Shown here piece after piece: positions 58,701-64,000 of a DNA stretch of 64,000 bases (positions are counted from its first letter, which is position 1; the number at the start of each line of letters is the position of its first letter). The translations under genes were made by a program, and so were the position numbers. Source of the stretch: Przewalskia tangutica. Lineage: Eukaryota; Streptophyta; Magnoliopsida; Solanales; Solanaceae. The notes under the pieces are model-generated. The model did no database searches. It was not told the DNA's origin and saw nothing but the letters and a program-made list of their open reading frames with translations. The DNA lies in NCBI GenBank assembly GCA_029844215.1, contig CM056721.1, forward strand, positions 14,892,368 through 14,956,367, written 5' to 3'.

Positions 58701-59215
58701 AGTGAAGACTTCACATGCCTGCTAGTCTTTGTCTAATACTAAGACTGCTTCTGTGATGAGATCACACCGTACTCTTTTGCCTTAGCCATTTGACTGCTAT
58801 TACTTGCTGACTAACAGAAGGAGAGCCATTTGAATGCTATTACTTGCTGACTAACAGAAGGACTGCTCTATTTGACTTCTAGCATCTCAGTTAGGTGATG
58901 CATGTGTTTATTTCTTCGTTGAGTCTCCTTGTGAGGACAAATTGGGAAGGGAAGATATGCTGTTCTGAAATTTTCAATATATACTTCTGTATTCTAGTTT
59001 GGGGCGTATAGTTTATGCTTTCTGGTTCAGTGTCCAGTTTTATATATGTATTATTCTAGTAACAGTCTCCACACTTACTGATTGACAATTTCCGTTGGAG
59101 CAGGTGGACATACAATGACTCTCTTCGGGCCAAGTACAATGCGAAAATGGCTGCTGTTAATGCTCCTATTGCAAAGCCTAAGGGTAAGAAATTGAAGGAT
59201 TGGGAGACTCGGTGA
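55796..59215 (+). CDS. MFAP1: Microfibrillar-associated protein 1 homologue (spliceosome factor, 2 exons, 430 aa)
   Basis: Coding exons are 55796-56976 and 59104-59215. The GT-AG intron of 2127 bp splits the Pro codon of NNP/WTYND, and the CDS totals 1293 nt. Despite its name, the animal and yeast-related family is nuclear and associates with the spliceosome (with Prp38 and the B complex). This plant protein is expected to act in pre-mRNA splicing. The N-terminus has VKRYWPGKAPEWADE. A charged coiled-coil region follows, with an acidic Glu run at about 146-172 and then MVKPVFVPKSERDTI near 178. After it come long Glu/Arg/Lys helices. The conserved C-terminal MFAP1 block carries KWKFMQKYYHKGAFF, HFGRSGRTKWTHLVNEDTT and the end KPKGKKLKDWETR. 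Length agrees with plant homologues of about 430-440 residues. The frame is intact and codon use is ordinary. The A of ATG follows TATAAAA. Confidence 0.96.
56977..59103 (+). other. MFAP1 intron (2.1 kb)
   Basis: The donor is GTAAGT and the acceptor GGAGCAG. It includes a 40-bp tandem duplication at 58785-58864 and no other recognised element. Short frames inside have no family likeness. Confidence 0.9.
58785..58864 (+). repeat. 40-bp tandem duplication in MFAP1 intron
   Basis: GCCATTTGACTGCTATTACT and what follows are repeated once with one or two changes (GAATGC for GACTGC). Confidence 0.9.
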
Positions 59216-59950
59216 AGCCGTATTGTAGTTTGGGTCTTGCTTGTGCTCATGATTTTGCTCTCAGATCGTTCGAAGCATGGTCACAGTCTTTCTATTTTGC
59301 TTGTTGCATTCAAATGTCTCTGTACCTCTTGTGCGAAGTTTTATGTACTGCAGAGCTAGCTATGAAGCACATTCTGAATTCTCTAATTGTCTCCTTATTG
59401 AAAAATTCATGCATTAGGGCATAGATTGTATTCCGCTTTTTAATTATTGAGATCTGCTATGAAACTTGTTCTCAGTATCATTCACTATGCTCAACAAAAA
59501 TCATGAGTATGACTAGGCTACATAATTAAGCTCTTTTTAAAATAGTTTCAATCTTTCATAGGGTAGCTTTATCCCTTGAAGTTGAACTTCTGACATATCT
59601 TTCTTCTCTGAGAATAAATCCATGGGAACGGAAATCGAAAAGGTTTTGGGTGGGGGTGGGCGGTTGGGAGTTCGGCAATCAAACTGAACCTTGAAAAAGC
59701 TTATCATATAGTCTAATGTGATCATCTCAGAGATGCCCTGCACTCCCCTAAGTCCACAAATCAATCAATTTGTGATGCATTGTGTTAATTTCTTGCTATC
59801 TTGTGCAATGGGGTTCTTACTAAGGAGGCCCCCCCGTCTTCTTATGGTCTGTTCTACACCTTTTGTTACATGCATAGAGAGGTTATCCAACATGATCTAT
59901 ATAGATTGTTTGGAGTGTTGCAAAGCTGGTGTTCTTTTGTTCGTCGGTGA
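59216..59950 (+). other. MFAP1 3' UTR and flank
   Basis: Presumed 3' UTR, then spacer. A G-rich stretch (GGGTGGGGGTGGGCGG) lies near 59650 and a CCCCCCC run near 59830. No gene is seen. Confidence 0.4.
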
Positions 59951-59953
59951 GGA

Positions 59954-60115
59954 CGGGTGAAGGTGGGGTGGGGGTGGGGGGATTCAAGTGTCTCATTGGT
60001 TGTCGGCTAGGGGTGGCGATCTACGTTGCTCGGACTCGGGTGAAGGTGGTGTGGGGGGATTCAAGTGTCTCATTGGTTGTCGGCTAGTGGTGGCGATCTA
60101 CGTTGCTCGGACTCT
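59954..60115 (+). repeat. Tandem duplication (period about 77-83 bp)
   Basis: A block with GGGGGATTCAAGTGTCTCAT, TGGTTGTCGGCTAG and GTGGCGATCTACGTTGCTCG occurs twice in a row. The second copy continues into the MITE that starts near 60100. The first copy holds only the MITE's first 17 or so bases. Confidence 0.85.
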
Positions 60116-60211
60116 CCAAAAATGTTGGCGCACCCATGTTGGATTCTCCAAATATGCACTAGTTTTAGAGGATCACACACCGTCAACATTTTTGTAGAAT
60201 CCAAGCAACAT
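60100..60211. mobile_element. Short MITE with GTTGCTCGGACTC ends (112 bp)
   Basis: The left end GTTGCTCGGACTCTCCAAAA and the inverted right end GTTGCTTGGATTCTACAAAA pair over at least 26 positions with few mismatches. This sequence is a common small inverted-repeat element in Solanaceae, by recollection. It is entirely non-coding. Confidence 0.7.
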
Positions 60212-61430
60212 GGGTGGGATGGGGGGATTCAGGTGTCATTGTTTTCTGCTCATAATATCTTCCTTTTTGCTAAAACATATCTAGAAAGTTGTAATAGAGT
60301 GGCTAGCGTGCTTACTAAGTTATATTATACGTCTGGCCATTGGATAAGTTTGGAATGTTCCAAGTTTTAGCGCCCTGAAGTATCAATGGAGAATCCAAGA
60401 GGAAACTAAAATTGGTGCTACTGATGATTTGGGAAGGAATGGGGGTGCTTATCATTCATAAAGAGTCAATAGGCATACCTTAACAGGTATCTTTGTAGAT
60501 ATAGTCGAGAATAGACTTTTAGGGTGGAGACAGATGCCTCAGTATTGCTGCTGGGGCTATGCTCATAAAATTTGTCATTACACTGCATAACTATGTGAGT
60601 TGAACTGTTTAAGAAATTCTGATGAACTTGATGAGATTAACAGGATCTATCTCTAAGGTGAGTTGATGGGCATAGAAAGCTTCAAAATATTGTGTGGCAT
60701 TATATGGGACCAATGAGCAAAAGGAAGTTGGAAATCAGATTCACTATGTATTTGACTTTCTAAAGCTGTCTGGTCGATTGGTAAAAATTTGTGGGCGAGA
60801 GCTATGGTCCAGATGCCAGAGCAGCTTGCAGGGATAATCTTTGATAGACATGGACAAATCTTCTGCCGATATGAAAGTGTCAATTGCTTTGCATGACATG
60901 TTTCCTTCAGGTATGACATGATTGAAGGGGAGGCGAAATGCGTGGGATCTCTTAAGATTTTGTGTTTTATCGATGAGGCTAGGAATTGGATGAGGCTAGG
61001 AATTGGATTTATCTGATACTATCTTCCAACTTCCTCCTCACATTTTGATCCAAACTATCAGCAATTTGGCACTCATATTCTATAAGAATCCGGGGGATTA
61101 GAGTGAACTGGACATTGTTCTAGTGATGGAAAATTCTCTCCGGTGTCTTGTGTATGATCACCATCCAGCTCCTAAATTAAAACACTGTTCATCAAAATTT
61201 GGTTAACTGGGATTGGATTCAGCAAATGAAATACCTTGATATAATTTCTGCTGCTACTTAATGATGATAGGATTACCAAAAAGCAGACTCAGATTTTTGC
61301 AGAAATATGACTGATAAAGGTAGGTAAGGAGATGCGTGGCTCTATGAACAAGAACATTCTTACTTTCTTTTCACAGCTTCATGTTTTGTTAAGTCAGCTG
61401 TCCTTATTCTTTTCACCCTGGTGGATGTAA
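60212..61430. other. Spacer, no gene seen
   Basis: No coding frame with recognisable features. A small duplication (GATGAGGCTAGGAATTGGAT) lies near 60972-61005. Confidence 0.45.
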
Positions 61431-61439
61431 TGCATATAT

Positions 61440-61618
61440 CGTTGATGGATGAGATTGAGTGGGATAAGATGGAAAACTTATCCCACCTTTTATCCCATGT
61501 AGATGGGACTGGGTGGGATGCCAAAGAAGTTACTCCAATGAAACATGAGATTAATTTCAATCCCATGAGACTAATAATCCAATCCCATCATATCCCTCCA
61601 ACCAAATGACCCCCCGAG
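61440..61618. mobile_element. Possible truncated PIF/Harbinger-like MITE
   Basis: The right end, read inverted, is GGGGGTCATTTGGTTGGAGG, a typical Tourist-like terminus. The interior has GGGATAAGATGG and GGATTGGATTATTAG-like words. A matching left end is not found, so it is probably truncated. Confidence 0.35.
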
Positions 61619-61647
61619 TGTTTTGAAATATTTGCTCTAGCACGAGT

Positions 61648-61910
61648 ACACAACAACATACCCAATATAATCTCACAAGTGGGGTCTGGGAAGGGTACAT
61701 AGACCTTACCCCTACCTAGGAAGGTAGAAAAGCCGTTTTCGAAAGATCCTCGACTCAAGAGAAAGCATGACAAAAATGTTAGACAATAGTTGACAGAAGT
61801 AAAACAACCATTGCAAAATACTATAGATAATCATCATGAAAAAAAAAGAAACATTAATTGCGGCAAATTAATACGATAGTTAAAGTACAAGAGACAACAT
61901 ATAATATAAC
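61648..61910 (-). mobile_element. Short RTE LINE insertion with target duplication (263 bp)
   Basis: The tail (complement of ACACAACAACATACCC...) plus some LINE 3' UTR is flanked by TGCTCTAGCACGAGT (61633-61647) and TGCTCTAGCATGAGT (61911-61925). That is a 15-bp target duplication with one mismatch. Confidence 0.85.
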
Positions 61911-61975
61911 TGCTCTAGCATGAGTCTGTGCCACAACAAAGACATTCATTTGAAGGCATGAACAAACCGTCCTCA

Positions 61976-62056
61976 AACAACGACATACCAGTGTAATCTC
62001 ATAAATGGGGTCTGAGGAGAATATGTGTACGTAGATCTTACCCATATCTTAACCCC
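61976..62056 (-). mobile_element. RTE-type 3' tail fragment
   Basis: AACAACGACATACCAGTGTA, then ATGGGGTCTGAGGAGAA and GTACGTAGATCTTACCC match the tail in minus orientation. No clear target duplication was found. Confidence 0.65.
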
Positions 62057-63340
62057 CTCAAGCACTGTTCTTCTTTAATAAAATGAAATCATACAGCTGA
62101 AACAACTTACTCTTACATTAATTCGAGTTGGAGGAAAAATATTATCATTCCTTGTGTAGATGTTCAAGGCCGGCATTTCGATAAGATACTCGTCCAAAAG
62201 TGCATTAAGATTAACCATAAAGCTCAAAAAATGAAAGTGTACGCTTTGTGGTTAAAGAAGGAAACTTTTAGTTTTTTTTTTTTAAAAAAAAAAATCGAAT
62301 CTGCTAGGCGGGTACCTAGGATTAGATTTTTATTAATAAATAAAAATGAACCTGAATGAGATGAGTACAAGCAAGAGGGTCTTGACCTTACCTTACTAAT
62401 CCTAATGAGGTAATGTTGTAACACGCAATAAGTTGAATGTGTGCACAAGTTATACCAAGGTTACTCTTGGATTGATAAATTTTGACTTACTAGTTAAAAC
62501 TTAAAATTTGTGGCATCTAGAGTCTGAATTTCAATCTCGAGAGTCGAGGGCATGTACAATATAATGGTTGGGAACAAGAGATTCTATTCATATCTCTAAT
62601 CATATATCAGCAGTGAGAAGCTCGTATGATCTGATGATACAGAGAAAAAGGGATTTGATCCACTGTATTTTAAATTCAATTGAAATATAATGTTGAATCA
62701 CGACACATTTAGAGCCCTTACTTGTATCCATTTCAATTCATTTCTGGGCACGAAAAAATATTTCAATACTGAATTTCAGTATTGGCAAATAAGTACTAGT
62801 TTGTTCATGAATATTACAAATATTGAACTTCAATTGAAATGTTGAAATATTAATTTAATTGTGTACTTCATTGAGATCTTGTCATTGAATTAAGCCTAGG
62901 ATATGTAAGTTCTGATAATGTTTCCAGGATACACAACAATTTTTTTAATGCAATTTCCAACCAACCAGGTATGATCCTGTGTTATTGTGTGTGTGTGTGG
63001 GGGGGGGGGGGGGGAGTTGGCTTTGACCCCTACCTTGTTTATTCCAAAAGATTTTACAAGAAGGGGGACATGGTGCCAACAACCTTCGGATTTGAGCAAA
63101 AAAAAAAACTCAGATGCAATCACTATACAAGACTGATGCAAACAGCATACCTTCGGACAATTGCATATGGGTGAAGGCTATGATCTATACAAAAGATGCC
63201 TTCCCTCTTCTATGAATTCATGGTGGATCAAAATACCACCCAGACTATTTACAATTTTTGAATCTAAAAGAAGCTAAGTGGAGTAAATCCATTCTCATAG
63301 GCCCTCTAGCATTCTCTGGTGTATCTTCCTCTCTAAAGAA
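62057..63340. other. Spacer with homopolymer runs
   Basis: It contains a T12-A12 palindrome near 62268-62293 and a (TG)n-G(16) run near 62987-63016. No gene is seen. Confidence 0.5.
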
Positions 63341-63360
63341 CATGTTGTCTTCATTTAAGA

Positions 63361-64000
63361 TCACGGCTCCTCTTTTTGCCAATGTGCCATTACAGCATTA
63401 GCTTCCCTGAAGCAGTGTTTAATCTCGATCTTCTGATGAATAATCCTTTGGTCTGCTTCAATTGCTTTCCTAAGTTTCCATGGTGGAGTGGTCTGTCCTT
63501 TAAGCATATTTACTATCACCAAAGTGTCCATCTCTAGGATTAGTTGGGGCAGTTATTGTTGCTCATTATAACACTTGATTCCATGCATTGCCGCTTGGAG
63601 CTCACAAGAGTTGTTAGTGGAGAATTGGATATGTTTAGCGAAGGCCATAACTATTTGCCGATTTCCCTTCCTAACAATTCCCCCAATGCCTGAAGATCTG
63701 CTTGCTTCCATCAGTGTTAAGTTTCTATGCTTCTTCTTCTGGTACTGATGATTCTTTCTTTGTAGCTTTTTGCTTTCTGACAGGTTGTTTCCCAGTTCCA
63801 ATTAGGATCCATCTTGCTCAACCTTTTGGATATAGAAGCCTGCACATTATACAAAACTAGATTAGTCATTCTATTTGTTGTGGTTGATTTTTTTACCATA
63901 CCTCTTGTCACATCTTGCTCTCCATAGTTGCCAAAACATGTTACATGGAGTGGTGAGCAAGATGTGTCTGTGCACTTGATTTTTTGGCTTTACTCTCTAC
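63361..64000 (-). pseudogene. RNase H domain remnant (LINE-1/'ribonuclease H-like' type)
   Basis: On the minus strand, from the window edge, broken frames read FWQLWRARCDKRYGKK, then SRSSGIGGIVRKGNRQIVMA, NNSCELQAAMHGIK, LILEMDTLVIVNML and HCFREANAVMAHWQKEEP, stopping at 63361. This is the order of the plant RVT_3-type RNase H domain found in L1-like LINE ORF2 and in derived host-like copies. The first catalytic Asp is not seen (MEAS instead of D-G/A-S) and the last Asp is replaced. Glu (CELQA) and the middle Asp (LEMD) remain. At least one frameshift separates the upstream part. It continues beyond the window. Confidence 0.7.

Overview
This is nuclear DNA from a flowering plant. Most genes have introns, AT-rich spacers separate them, and retrotransposons dominate. 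The repeat families (Tekay-type LTRs starting TGTTA[CT]ACCCCGTA, an Ogre/Tat-like element, an RTE LINE tail ending in GTTGTTGTT, and a GTTGCTCGGACTC MITE) are ones I associate with Solanaceae. That placement is inference, not a search result.

Only two intact host genes are visible. (1) A five-exon class I KNOX (TALE homeodomain) transcription factor lies on the + strand at 25929-31456 and encodes 326 residues. (2) A two-exon MFAP1 homologue, a spliceosome-associated protein, lies on the + strand at 55796-59215 and encodes 430 residues. The two are not functionally linked.

Region 1-16.7 kb is a stack of four insertions. A Tekay-type element (1-8295, minus) sits inside a Tat/Athila-like gypsy element (8296-11094, plus). 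That element sits inside another Tekay-type LTR (11095-13357, minus), which broke a decayed Ty1/copia element (13358-16728, minus) inside its reverse transcriptase.

Region 16.7-25.5 kb is spacer. It holds a possible LTR remnant, a PIF/Harbinger-like element filled with a minisatellite (19711-21381), a tRNA-derived SINE, and a 5'-truncated RTE LINE just upstream of the KNOX gene.

Region 32-55.4 kb contains a second RTE LINE, a second SINE, and an internally deleted hAT transposon (35455-52949). The hAT has been split by a 15.6-kb Ogre-like LTR element (35559-51187) with a perfect 5-bp target duplication. That element has about 4-kb LTRs, a duplicated mosaic 3' LTR, no recognisable gag-pol, a leader with three hairpins, and three tandem arrays. 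A hAT-type MITE and a third RTE LINE end about 450 bp before MFAP1.

Region 59.2-64 kb holds further MITEs, RTE-tail insertions and a decayed RNase H domain. I found no new multi-gene system. The oddest material is the hairpin and array interior of the Ogre-like element, its mosaic LTR, the minisatellite-bearing TIR element, and the RTE tail acting as a small mobile unit, including inside a KNOX intron.
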